Source: Deltaproteobacteria bacterium (GTDB lineage Bacteria > Desulfobacterota > Desulfobacteria > C00003060). From it: DNA of 8,048 nucleotides. The stretch spans positions 1-8,048 of the forward strand of contig DAOUWN010000077.1 in the NCBI GenBank assembly GCA_030667105.1, given 5' to 3'. This document shows positions 1 through 7,764 of this stretch, piece by piece (position 1 is the stretch's first letter; each line of letters opens with the position of its first letter). The notes below the pieces were generated by a model that saw only the letters and a list, made by a program, of their open reading frames with translations, ran no database searches and was not told the DNA's origin. The position numbers and the translations under genes were made by a program.

Positions 1-150
1 TGGCCGATCCGATTGAGCAAAACCGCAGGAATAGCTGGCTATTTCGAGGAGTTTGCGAATGAGGCATCGGTCAAAGATGGGCTGAAGCTGAGATGCCAAA
101 ATGTGAAGTTATTTTTGCGCGAGCCCTTAGGACCCTTTCTTCCTGAATGA
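1..150 (+). CDS. C-terminal fragment of an unrecognised protein
   Basis: Reading from base 1 there is an open frame of 49 codons that ends at a TGA at 148-150. The translation has an ordinary soluble-protein composition with alternating charged and hydrophobic residues (for example GYFEEFANEASVKDG) and ends in LREPLGPFLPE. About half of its codons end in G or C, comparable with the genes to the right. No start lies inside the window, so this would be the tail of a gene that begins to the left. I do not recognise the family. It is not the C-terminus of ribosomal protein L27 (RpmA), which usually sits just upstream of obg. Because the fragment is short, an accidental open frame remains possible. 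Confidence 0.45.
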   Translation, partial: WPIRLSKTAGIAGYFEEFANEASVKDGLKLRCQNVKLFLREPLGPFLPE

Positions 151-152
151 CC

Positions 153-168
153 GATGACGGCAGTCATC
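153..168 (+). terminator. Possible weak terminator hairpin after the left-edge gene
   Basis: GATGAC and GTCATC form a perfect 6-bp stem with a GGCA loop, starting 2 bases after the stop codon at 148-150. It is followed by a T-rich but interrupted stretch (TTGTGTCTT). The stem is short with only three G-C pairs, so it would be a weak intrinsic terminator. The position just after a stop codon and before a gap of about 190 bp is what supports it. A TTGACC at 216-221, with a poor -10 match (TATCTG, 239-244) at 17-bp spacing, could be the start of a separate promoter for the obg operon, but I would not call it on sequence alone. Confidence 0.3.
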
Positions 169-343
169 TTGTGTCTTGGGATTTTGGTCCTGCATCCACG
201 CAAAACGGCTTCTCTTTGACCTTGCCAGCAAGAATAGATATCTGGCCACTGCGCAAAGGCTGTACCAATAACAAAGATATCGCCTTTCAGAAAAAGCCTT
301 CATCCCCTGCGCTTATTGCAACCGTGCAGCCCGAACTTTTTGA

Positions 344-1378
<1,035 letters not shown>

Positions 1379-1393
1379 TTTTTTTGCTGAGAT

Positions 1394-2569
1394 ATGACTA
1401 CGAAACAGGAACGAATAGAGATACGGACGGACTTGTTCAATCGTGTCAAACGCGCTGTGATCAAGGTGGGCACTGGCGTTCTGACCCATGATCATAAGTC
1501 TGCTGCGAGCGTGATCACCCATCTCGCCCGGCAGATATCCTGGCTTATGGATGAGGGGCGTCAAGTGATCCTTGTGAGTTCAGGGGCCATTGGCTTGGGT
1601 GTGATCAAGGTGGGTTTGAGAGAAAGGCCCACGGATATTCCCCACAAACAGGCTGCGGCAGCAGCAGGGCAGCCGAGCCTTATGCATGCCTATGAGAAGG
1701 CCTTTGGCCGATATAGGAAAAAAGTGGCCCAGATTCTGCTCACGCGAGACGATCTTTGCAATAGGAGGCGTCACCTGAACGCCCGCAATACCTTGAATGT
1801 TTTGCTGGATTGGGGGATTTTGCCCATAGTCAACGAGAACGATACCGTGGTTGTGAACGAACTCAAGTTTGGAGATAATGACAACTTGGCGGCAATGATC
1901 ACGCACCTAATGGACGCCCAGATGCTTGTCAACCTGACCGATATTGACGGGTTTTACGACAAAGACCCGCATGTCCATAAAGACGCTTCGTTGGTGCCTT
2001 TGATCTCGAAAATCGACCGAAGGGTTGAGCAGACGGCTTGCGATATTCCTGGAGCGCTCGGCACGGGGGGGATGTCGAGCAAGGTCCAAACAGCTAAGAA
2101 GGTAATCACCAGCGGTATCCCCATGGTAATTGCAAGCGGGCTCAAACCCAACATCTTAAAAAGCCTGTTTCAAGGTAAGGACGTGGGAACCGTTTTTCTC
2201 CCTGGAAGGCAGAAAATGACATGCAGAAAATGCTGGATCGCCTTTACGCTCAAAGAAAAGGGTGCTATTAGGGTAGACAGAGGGGCGGCAAGGGCCATCT
2301 GCAAACAGGGCAGGAGTTTGCTGCCCATTGGGATTATGGATGTGGATGGGGAGTTCCGTGAAGGAGACATGGTCGGCTGCCTTGACCCGGATGGCACTGC
2401 CTTTGCCAGGGGCCTGGTGAACTACAAGGCCTCTGACATCAGGAAAGTCATGGGACTTAAAACCAGCCAAATCAGAAAACGACTGGGGCACAAGCACTAC
2501 GATGAGGTGATCCACAGAGATAACCTTGTGATAACTCTGGACGAAACGGAGGACCCCCTATGTCAATAG
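1394..2569 (+). CDS. proB: Glutamate 5-kinase with PUA domain
   Basis: ProB phosphorylates L-glutamate with ATP to give gamma-glutamyl phosphate, the first and usually proline-inhibited step of proline synthesis in the cytoplasm. The 391-residue protein has an amino-acid kinase domain over about residues 20-265. Visible motifs are IKVGTGVLT at 23-31 (phosphate-binding), VSSGAIGLG at 61-69, NEND at 147-150, FGDNDN at 159-164 (glutamate and metal site) and GTGGMSSK at 223-230. A PUA domain follows from about 285 to the end, with the family-typical SLLPIGI and GEFREGD segments. The ATG at 1394 places about 20 residues before the first strand, slightly more than usual, and has no clear ribosome binding site, so an internal start such as the TTG at codon 14 cannot be excluded. 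The gene's last 10 bases overlap proA, which indicates translational coupling of the two steps that share an unstable intermediate. Confidence 0.97.
   Translation: MTTKQERIEIRTDLFNRVKRAVIKVGTGVLTHDHKSAASVITHLARQISWLMDEGRQVILVSSGAIGLGVIKVGLRERPTDIPHKQAAAAAGQPSLMHAYEKAFGRYRKKVAQILLTRDDLCNRRRHLNARNTLNVLLDWGILPIVNENDTVVVNELKFGDNDNLAAMITHLMDAQMLVNLTDIDGFYDKDPHVHKDASLVPLISKIDRRVEQTACDIPGALGTGGMSSKVQTAKKVITSGIPMVIASGLKPNILKSLFQGKDVGTVFLPGRQKMTCRKCWIAFTLKEKGAIRVDRGAARAICKQGRSLLPIGIMDVDGEFREGDMVGCLDPDGTAFARGLVNYKASDIRKVMGLKTSQIRKRLGHKHYDEVIHRDNLVITLDETEDPLCQ
2548..2552 (+). promoter_or_regulatory. Ribosome binding site of proA, inside proB
   Basis: GGAGG lies 7 nt before the proA ATG and inside the last codons of proB. 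It fixes the proA start at 2560 and therefore the 10-bp overlap between the two reading frames. Such an arrangement favours re-initiation or coupled translation. Confidence 0.75.
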
Positions 2570-3816
2570 AAGAGACTGTGCGTGAAATAGCACAAGCCGC
2601 AAAAAAAGCTGCCAAGGTAGTATCGGTTTTGGGTACAAACAAGAAAAATGAGGCCTTGGAGCGCGTTGCCAGTAAACTCCAGGATCAAGCCGCGGCGATC
2701 AAGGAGGAAAATGAGAAGGACCTGGCATACGCAAGGGAAAAGGGGCTTTCAGATGCTATGATCGACCGGCTCACAGTCAGTGACGGAGTGATTGAATCCA
2801 TGGCAAAGGGCTTGCGCGACGTGATAGGGCTTGCTGATCCGGTTGGGGAAGTGACGGGCATGTGGCTGCGGCCCAATGGCCTTCAGGTCGGTCGTGTTCG
2901 CATCCCTCTTGGCGTAATCGGCATGATATATGAGGCCAGGCCGAATGCCACTATTGATGCCGCCGGACTTTGTCTGAAGGCCGGAAATGCCGTGATCCTG
3001 CGCGGTGGTTCAGAGGCCTTTCATTCCAATGCCGCCTTGGCCCGCATCATCCAGGAGGCTTTGCGGGACTCGGGCATACCGGAAGGCGCTGCCCAGGTGA
3101 TCCCCGTAAGGGATAGACTTGCCGTCAACGCCCTGCTGGCTCAAGAAGACCTTGTGGACCTCATCATCCCCAGGGGTGGGGAAGGATTGATCCGGTTTGT
3201 AGTTGAAAACTCCAAGATCCCGGTACTCAAGCATTACAAAGGCGTGTGTCACGTTTATGTGGACGAGACCTCTGACCTTGGTATGGCGGAAGAGATCGCA
3301 TACAATGCCAAGGTGCAACGGCCGGGTGTATGCAACGCCATGGAGACCCTCGTGGTCCACGAAGCTGTGGCCGAATCATTTTTGCCGAAAATGGCCAGGC
3401 GTTTCAAAGATGCGGGCGTAGAGCTTCGCGGGTGTCCTGTGACTTGCCGGATCTTGCCGGAGGCCAAAGAAGCCACCGAGGAAGACTGGCCAACGGAATA
3501 TCTGGACCTGATCCTTTCGGTCAAGATCGTCTCCTCAATGGATGAAGCAATAGAGCACATCGACAAGTTCGGTTCAGCCCATACAGAAGCGATTGTGACC
3601 TCAGATTATGGTCGTGCCCGTCGATTCTTGCGGGAGGTAGATGCCTCAGTGGTGCTGGTGAACGCCTCCACGCGGTTCAATGACGGCGGCGAACTCGGTT
3701 TGGGCGCTGAGATCGGAATCAGCACGTCCAAGCTCCATGCCTATGGCCCAATGGGGCTTGAAGAGCTGACCACCACAAAATTTGTCGTGTTTGGGGATGG
3801 ACAAGTCAGAACATGA
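2560..3816 (+). CDS. proA: Gamma-glutamyl phosphate reductase
   Basis: ProA reduces gamma-glutamyl phosphate with NADPH to glutamate 5-semialdehyde, the second step of proline synthesis, and probably takes its labile substrate from ProB. The 418-residue length is normal for the family. The protein belongs to the aldehyde dehydrogenase fold. GMIYEARPN at 121-129 and the following segment ([19 protein letters not shown]) build the nucleotide-binding part. The catalytic cysteine is C258 in [12 protein letters not shown]. The C-terminal part carries the family-typical [28 protein letters not shown] stretch, here divided by V and N residues as usual, and ends with [13 protein letters not shown]. 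The start is set by the GGAGG in the end of proB. The gap to nadD is 34 bp with no terminator. Nothing is missing or disrupted. Confidence 0.97.
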   Translation: MSIEETVREIAQAAKKAAKVVSVLGTNKKNEALERVASKLQDQAAAIKEENEKDLAYAREKGLSDAMIDRLTVSDGVIESMAKGLRDVIGLADPVGEVTGMWLRPNGLQVGRVRIPLGVIGMIYEARPNATIDAAGLCLKAGNAVILRGGSEAFHSNAALARIIQEALRDSGIPEGAAQVIPVRDRLAVNALLAQEDLVDLIIPRGGEGLIRFVVENSKIPVLKHYKGVCHVYVDETSDLGMAEEIAYNAKVQRPGVCNAMETLVVHEAVAESFLPKMARRFKDAGVELRGCPVTCRILPEAKEATEEDWPTEYLDLILSVKIVSSMDEAIEHIDKFGSAHTEAIVTSDYGRARRFLREVDASVVLVNASTRFNDGGELGLGAEIGISTSKLHAYGPMGLEELTTTKFVVFGDGQVRT

Positions 3817-3850
3817 CGATCTTGCAAAGGTTTCACCGTAAGGGGTATAC

Positions 3851-4495
3851 GTGCGCTTAGGCCTTTTTGGCGGGACCTTCAACCCTATACACATCGGCCA
3901 CCTCAGGGCCGCGGTAGAAGTCCGGGAGGCTTTCAACCTGGACAAGCTTTTGTTAATCCCATCGGCCAGCCCGCCACATAAGAACGCCAGAGATATTGCC
4001 AGCGCTGAGGACCGCCTTGAGATGGTCCGTCTGGCTGTTAAGGGGACCCCCTATTTGGAAGCCTCTGACGTGGAACTGGCACGTTCAGGGCCCTCATATA
4101 CCATCGAGACCTTGCGGTACTTCCAGGGGCATTTCGGGCCAGGAAGCACTATCCATTTCATCGTGGGAGTGGATGCCTTTTCGGAAATCACTACGTGGAA
4201 ATCGTATAAGCAGCTTTTCGCCACTGCCCATTTCATTGTCATGACCAGACCCGGGGCCAAAGTGAAGGATCTGGGAAGATTTGTCCTCACCCACATATCC
4301 GATGAGTACAAATACGACAGCACATCCAACCGATACAATCATCCCCGCCTGTGCTCTGTCTTCTGTCTGAACATCACCCACCTAGACATTTCAGCAACGG
4401 AAACCAGAAAGTGTATCAGGCAAGGTCATTCCATCCGTTTCCTGGTCCCCACCACGGTTGAAGACTTCATAAACAAAAAGAGGCTTTACCGATGA
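3851..4495 (+). CDS. nadD: Nicotinate-nucleotide adenylyltransferase
   Basis: NadD transfers AMP from ATP to nicotinate mononucleotide, giving deamido-NAD, the second-last step of NAD synthesis. The 214-residue product is a typical single-domain nucleotidyltransferase. The signature GGTFNPIHIGH stands at residues 7-17. VGVDAF at 105-110 followed by TTWKSYKQLF is the substrate-binding region, and ISATETR at 180-186 is the C-terminal nucleotide-binding motif (family form ISxTxxR). The start is a GTG at 3851: it lies directly before the first beta strand (RLGLFGG), it is preceded at 6 nt by TAAGGGG, and no upstream ATG in frame gives a better fit. The stop codon overlaps the rsfS start as ATGA. 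nadD next to rsfS, downstream of obg and proBA, is a common arrangement in proteobacteria and supports both names. Confidence 0.95.
   Translation: MRLGLFGGTFNPIHIGHLRAAVEVREAFNLDKLLLIPSASPPHKNARDIASAEDRLEMVRLAVKGTPYLEASDVELARSGPSYTIETLRYFQGHFGPGSTIHFIVGVDAFSEITTWKSYKQLFATAHFIVMTRPGAKVKDLGRFVLTHISDEYKYDSTSNRYNHPRLCSVFCLNITHLDISATETRKCIRQGHSIRFLVPTTVEDFINKKRLYR
4478..4483 (+). promoter_or_regulatory. Ribosome binding site of rsfS, inside nadD
   Basis: AAGAGG lies 8 nt before the rsfS ATG at 4492, within the last codons of nadD. Together with the 4-base ATGA overlap of stop and start, it suggests that rsfS translation is coupled to that of nadD. Confidence 0.6.
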
Positions 4496-4854
4496 CACAA
4501 CCCAAAGAGCCGGCCATAAATGACTACATCAAGGCAGTCCAAGCCATGAAGGCTTTTGATGTGGTTGTTCTCGATTTGCGTGGATTGGCTTCCTTTGCAG
4601 ACAATTTCATCATATGTAGCGGCCGCTCTCATCGGCAGGTGTCCGCCATTGCGGAATCCATTGAAAAAGACCTCAAGGCAAAGGGGATCAAGTCTTTAGG
4701 CGTAGAAGGCCTCCGGGATGGGCACTGGGTCCTCATGGACTACGGGGATGTGATCGTTCACGTTTTTTACGAACCTGTGAGAATTTACTACGACCTTGAG
4801 GGTCTGTGGTCAGACGCCAAGAGACTTGAACTCAGTCATAACGGATGTCGCTAA
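4492..4854 (+). CDS. rsfS: Ribosomal silencing factor RsfS
   Basis: RsfS (formerly YbeB, Iojap family) binds ribosomal protein L14 on the large subunit and blocks joining with the small subunit, which lowers translation in stationary phase or starvation. The 120-residue length is normal. Family hallmarks are DVVVLDLRGLASFADNFII near residues 23-41, a helix with GRSHRQVSAIAESI, the GVEG loop, and W79-VLMDYGDVIVHVF ending at residue 92, followed by RIYYDLEGLWSDA. The conserved W, D, GD and H residues are all present. The start at 4492 is the ATG in the ATGA overlap with nadD. Only 6 bp separate the stop from the next gene, so the three genes are surely on one transcript. The presence of obg and rsfS in one operon links assembly and silencing of the 50S subunit. 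Confidence 0.96.
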   Translation: MTQPKEPAINDYIKAVQAMKAFDVVVLDLRGLASFADNFIICSGRSHRQVSAIAESIEKDLKAKGIKSLGVEGLRDGHWVLMDYGDVIVHVFYEPVRIYYDLEGLWSDAKRLELSHNGCR

Positions 4855-4860
4855 CGCATT

Positions 4861-6549
4861 ATGGAAAAACCCACCCCCAAGGCATCAGAAAAACCTGGAG
4901 CCCCATCCAGCCTCAGCCCTAAGGAGCTAATGGCGCTTCCGGCTAAGAAGGCTCTTGATGTGATCCTCGAATCGTTGACACCTGCCCGTTTGGTTCAGTC
5001 TCTGGCTGAAGAGGATCTGTTCTGGCTGGTTCAGGATATTGGACCCGAGGATGCCCTCCCGATTCTGTCCCGTGCCTCTAATGATCAGTGGCAGTATCTG
5101 TTGGACCTGGAGTTGTGGCATAAGGACCGGCTTGAGATCGATTCTGTCAATCGATGGTTCGACCTTTTGCTAAAAGCGGATCCACAGAGGTTCTTGACTT
5201 GGGGATTACATGAACATATCCAGCTTGTTGAGCTCAGTCTTTTCAAAAACATCGAGGTCAGAATCATCGAAGAAGATGATTCTCTATCTGATCTTGATGA
5301 GAGTTGGTTTTCTCTGGATGACGTGCTCTATGTTCGTGTACGAGACGAAAAATACTATCAAGTCATAAAGGAATTCCTTGACCGCCTTGCAGAGTACGAC
5401 CTCAACAGGTGGCGCCAGGTCCTCTTGGAAGCGACCGGGGTTCTGTCTGCTGAAACAGAAGAAAACATATACAGACTCCGAAATGTCAGATTGGCTGAAA
5501 AGGGTTTTCTTCCCTTTGAAGAAGCCGTTGGGATCTATCAACCCCTAAGCGCCCAGAGTCTTTTAGAAAAAGAATCTGACGCTCAGAATATGGTAGAACA
5601 ACCGGATCTTTTTGAAGTCATACCCGTTTCAAAGTCACTGCTTATCCAGGACACGGATCCCTTTTTCATGGCCCTGAGATATGTAGAAGACAGTCACACA
5701 TTGGAGCGGCTCGAGATGGACTTTTCCGCCATGTGCAATCAAATTATGTCTGCGGACGGCCTTGTGGCTCGAGAGAAAGAGGACCTGGCCACTGTGGTTA
5801 GAAAAGCCTGTGGATATTTGAACATTGGGCTCAGAAAACTCACGGACGGGGACCTTCAAAAGGCCCCTTCCTTACTTGAAGAATTTCCTTTGAACCAGGT
5901 CTTCCGCGTTGGTTTCGGCGCTGCCCTAGAGCTAAAATGGAAGGCGGAAAAATGGATCAAGAAAAGCTGGTTTGTCGCCAGAGACCTTGAACTAAATTTC
6001 TGGGAGGATGACTGGGAAGGTGTACTGGGTGGCCTCCTGAAGAAACGCCCCCTTTTTTATGCTGCTTTTTCAGAGGGTAGCGACCCGTATCGTGAGTTCA
6101 AAAGCATAGAAGACATCAACCGTTGCCGTGAAGCCCTTGATCAGATCATGGCCATGGATCACCTTCTTTCTCTTGTCTTTGCTCATACGCCCTTTGCCCA
6201 TCCCGTGAAAACATATCAGCCCGTCAGTTACAGAAATCTTTTCCTGACCTGTTGGGCGCGAGACCACTTGGGCCAGCCGGAAAAGACAGAACCATTGCGG
6301 GCTGAGGAATTGAAGGCCTTCTTTCTAGATCTTTGGGTAAAAGGGAAAAAGCCTTACCGGGTAGATGAAAAAATGAAGAAGTCCTTTTGGGACTGGCTGG
6401 CCCTGCGGTCCGGGCTTGCCGCCAATGAGTTCCAGACACAGGCGGAACCTCTTGATAACCTGTTCGGTGAACTTGAAGAGGAGTATGGTTCGGTATCATT
6501 GGATGAACCTGACCCGAGGTATGTAAAACATTTTCTTGTGACACCCTAA
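4861..6549 (+). CDS. Conserved hypothetical protein, DUF6178-like, last gene of the operon
   Basis: This is a 562-residue protein of unknown function. The first 25 or so residues are Pro-, Lys- and Ser-rich and probably disordered. An alpha-helical, strongly acidic body follows (for example ELMALPAKKALDVILESL, EEDLFWLVQDIGPEDALPIL and DQWQYLLDLELW). An acidic stretch lies near residues 137-147 (EEDDSLSDLDE). I see no signal peptide, no membrane segment and no nucleotide-binding loop, so it should be cytoplasmic. From memory, the ALPAKKALD, EEDLFWLVQDIGPEDALPIL and FKNIEVRI pattern matches the DUF6178 family known mainly from sulfate-reducing Desulfobacterota, but I could not run a search. The ATG is 6 bp after rsfS with only a poor ribosome binding site (GGATG), which suggests translation by read-on from rsfS. 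The gene is intact and is the last of the operon. I cannot assign a reaction or partner. Confidence 0.9.
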   Translation: MEKPTPKASEKPGAPSSLSPKELMALPAKKALDVILESLTPARLVQSLAEEDLFWLVQDIGPEDALPILSRASNDQWQYLLDLELWHKDRLEIDSVNRWFDLLLKADPQRFLTWGLHEHIQLVELSLFKNIEVRIIEEDDSLSDLDESWFSLDDVLYVRVRDEKYYQVIKEFLDRLAEYDLNRWRQVLLEATGVLSAETEENIYRLRNVRLAEKGFLPFEEAVGIYQPLSAQSLLEKESDAQNMVEQPDLFEVIPVSKSLLIQDTDPFFMALRYVEDSHTLERLEMDFSAMCNQIMSADGLVAREKEDLATVVRKACGYLNIGLRKLTDGDLQKAPSLLEEFPLNQVFRVGFGAALELKWKAEKWIKKSWFVARDLELNFWEDDWEGVLGGLLKKRPLFYAAFSEGSDPYREFKSIEDINRCREALDQIMAMDHLLSLVFAHTPFAHPVKTYQPVSYRNLFLTCWARDHLGQPEKTEPLRAEELKAFFLDLWVKGKKPYRVDEKMKKSFWDWLALRSGLAANEFQTQAEPLDNLFGELEEEYGSVSLDEPDPRYVKHFLVTP

Positions 6550-6557
6550 CCTGGTGC

Positions 6558-6641
6558 CCCGTCTCATAAATTCTGTATCCCAAATTGGCAAAACGAAATG
6601 ACGTCAAAGTGGTCATATTTAATTCACTTATCAGAGACGGG
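6558..6641. repeat. Inverted repeat around a TGACGTCA palindrome
   Basis: CCCGTCTC at 6558-6565 is the exact reverse complement of GAGACGGG at 6634-6641. The match continues inward as ATAA against TTAT if two bases are bulged. Between the arms is the perfect 8-bp palindrome TGACGTCA at 6599-6606, and a third GTCA half-site follows at 6612-6615, so ATGAC/GTCAT can also form a small hairpin. The right arm is followed by GAAAAT. The unit starts 8 bp after the operon's last stop codon. It could be a terminator-like fold, an operator or one half of a mobile repeat. The 68-nt distance between the arms and the absence of a T-tract argue against a simple intrinsic terminator. Confidence 0.5.
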
Positions 6642-6649
6642 AAAATCCG

Positions 6650-6796
6650 AAATTCAAATATCGAAATCCTAAACAAATCCGAATGACAAAAATGCAAATT
6701 CTCAAAACACGTTAGAGTCGAGGTGGTTAGCAACATTTGTTTTGAATTTGGAACATTTGGGTTTTGATATTGTTTCGGATTTCGACATTCGAATTT
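6650..6796. repeat. Imperfect palindromic AT-rich intergenic repeat (MITE- or REP-like)
   Basis: Two arms of about 60 nt (6650-6709 and 6738-6796) are imperfect reverse complements around a 28-nt centre. The outer 27 nt (6650-6676 against 6770-6796) match at 24 positions, with the shared core TCGAAATCC/GGATTTCGA and AAACAA/TTGTTT. The inner part pairs CAAATTC-TC-AAAACA (6695-6709) with TGTTTTGAATTTG (6738-6750), leaving a 2-nt bulge. The words AATTCGAA, GAAATCC and AAACAAAT recur within it. From memory, dispersed intergenic repeats with this vocabulary are common in genomes of Desulfobacterota and related phyla. No transposase is encoded, so it would be non-autonomous or a structural repeat. 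Any promoter of the downstream gene would have to lie in or after it; TTGAAT at 6742-6747 with GATATT at 6766-6771 is a weak candidate. Confidence 0.7.
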
Positions 6797-6817
6797 TCAC
6801 GACTCAAGCCGGAAAAC

Positions 6818-6828
6818 AGGAGGGGGGG
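6818..6828 (+). promoter_or_regulatory. Strong ribosome binding site that fixes the start at 6833
   Basis: AGGAGGGGGGG ends 4 nt before the ATG at 6833, and its AGGAGG core is 9 nt away. An in-frame ATG also exists at 6764, but it lies inside the palindromic repeat and would add 23 residues (MILFRISTFEF and so on) that simply translate the repeat. The purine-rich site decides for 6833. Confidence 0.85.
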
Positions 6829-6832
6829 TAGC

Positions 6833-7522
6833 ATGAACAGAAAACAATATGCGTTGATGGTATCGTTGGTGGTCATTGCCGGCTTTATTGGTGGCGCACT
6901 TTCTGCCAGGATTTTCAAGGCCCCATGGGCCTTGGCAGAGACACCGCCAGGGCCGTCAAAGATGATTTCTGCAGAAAAGATTCAGATCGTGGACAAAAAG
7001 GGCAAGGTCTGTGCTGTGCTGGATCAGCAGAGACTGGTTTTTTTTGACAAAGACGCTGCTATTCGCTTCTCGCTCGATATGGACATATACGGAGACGCGC
7101 ATATGTCGTTGCGTGACAAGGACGGGACGATTCGCCTCATGCTCGGGCTTGATCTGGGCGGCAAGCCTTATGTGGGGCTTTCTGACGAGGACGGCGAGGC
7201 TGATATCAGGCTTGAGGTGGGCGAGCGGAGCTCCTTCCTCTACCTGTCCGGCAATGATTCTCCCGGTGGCGCTGCATTGGGTTCGGATGCACGAGGCACA
7301 CATCTATCCCTGTCTGACAAGGATGGACGATCTCGTCTCTGGCTAACGGTGGATTCAAAAGGAGACCCGTCATTGAATCTCTTTGACCAGGACGGCAAGT
7401 TGCGCGCTGTGCTCGGAAGCGCTGTCCTCAAAGATGTGCAGTCGGGGATAAACGAAGGAGTTCCCGCTTCCTCAGTTTTGCTGTTTAATAAAAGCGAAAA
7501 AGTCATCTGGTCTGCGCCGTAG
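6833..7522 (+). CDS. Exported or membrane-anchored protein with 23-residue Asp-rich repeats
   Basis: This is a 229-residue protein of unknown function. The N-terminus MNRKQ is followed by a hydrophobic segment at about 7-25 (ALMVSLVVIAGFIGGALSA), either a signal peptide with possible cleavage after an AxA-like LSA or an uncleaved anchor, so the rest should be outside the cytoplasm. From residue 54 the chain is a tandem repeat: D-x-x-G or DxDG turns start at D54, D72, D95, D118, roughly 140, D162 and D185. The spacing is 23 residues (18 between the first two), in the pattern DKDG-x-x-R-hydrophobic, then GKPYVGLS, then the next turn. This predicts short beta strands stacked as a solenoid or roll, with the Asp turns perhaps binding metal. 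The gene stands alone, 283 bp after the operon and behind a palindromic repeat, and converges on the acetyltransferase gene. No enzyme motif is seen. Confidence 0.88.
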   Translation: MNRKQYALMVSLVVIAGFIGGALSARIFKAPWALAETPPGPSKMISAEKIQIVDKKGKVCAVLDQQRLVFFDKDAAIRFSLDMDIYGDAHMSLRDKDGTIRLMLGLDLGGKPYVGLSDEDGEADIRLEVGERSSFLYLSGNDSPGGAALGSDARGTHLSLSDKDGRSRLWLTVDSKGDPSLNLFDQDGKLRAVLGSAVLKDVQSGINEGVPASSVLLFNKSEKVIWSAP

Positions 7523-7764
7523 ATGAAAGTTCTCAATAACCTTGGCGTTACCGCTTGCGGGGGCAGTTTGGACCTTGCCGCCTGGTTTCTCGAAACTCCC
7601 TGAAGCAGGACTTGAGCTGCTGTCAAGGTTTAGAGCCATCATTTGAGCCTGATCTCACCCCCCTCGTTCTCATTACCCTATATATAGTTCCGAACCCGGC
7701 CTTCATGAACATTGGATTGAGTGCGACCTTTCAGGTCGTCTCAATCCTTATGGGTTATGCGCCT
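7523..7764. other. Non-coding gap between convergent genes
   Basis: No convincing reading frame is present in these 242 bp. The plus-strand frames that cross it have no coding character or ribosome binding site. It holds a short CTTGA/TCAAG hairpin (7611-7627), a 10-bp palindrome CTATATATAG (7678-7687) and the strong hairpin at 7714-7747. No T-rich intrinsic terminator is seen for either of the two genes that converge here. Confidence 0.6.
7714..7747. repeat. Strong two-part hairpin between convergent genes
   Basis: GGATTGAG (7714-7721) pairs with CTCAATCC (7740-7747) over 8 bp. After a TG/T internal bulge, CGACCT (7724-7729) pairs with AGGTCG (7733-7738) around a TTC loop. Pairing resumes weakly further out (CATGAAC at 7704-7710 against GTTATG at 7754-7759). 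The 8-base word GCCTTCAT occurs on both sides, at 7699-7706 and 7761-7768, the second overlapping the end of the acetyltransferase gene. It may stop transcription from both sides, although neither side has a T-tract. Its overall layout resembles an integron attC fold, but the outer boxes do not fit the consensus. Confidence 0.6.

Noticed and set aside
1379..1385. Run of seven T after the obg stop codon as a terminator
   Set aside because: No GC-rich stem precedes it closely, and proB begins 15 bp after obg in the same direction, so termination here is unlikely.
6558..6641. Simple intrinsic terminator for the operon
   Set aside because: The arms are 68 nt apart and no T-tract follows on the plus strand, so it is kept only as an inverted repeat.
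6224..6736. Minus-strand 170-codon open frame over the end of the unknown gene and the repeat
   Set aside because: Half is antisense to a real gene and the other half is translated repeat DNA; no ribosome binding site or recognisable domain.
7240..7626. Minus-strand 128-codon open frame opposite the repeat protein
   Set aside because: It is antisense to the regular 23-residue repeats, and the translation shows no domain.
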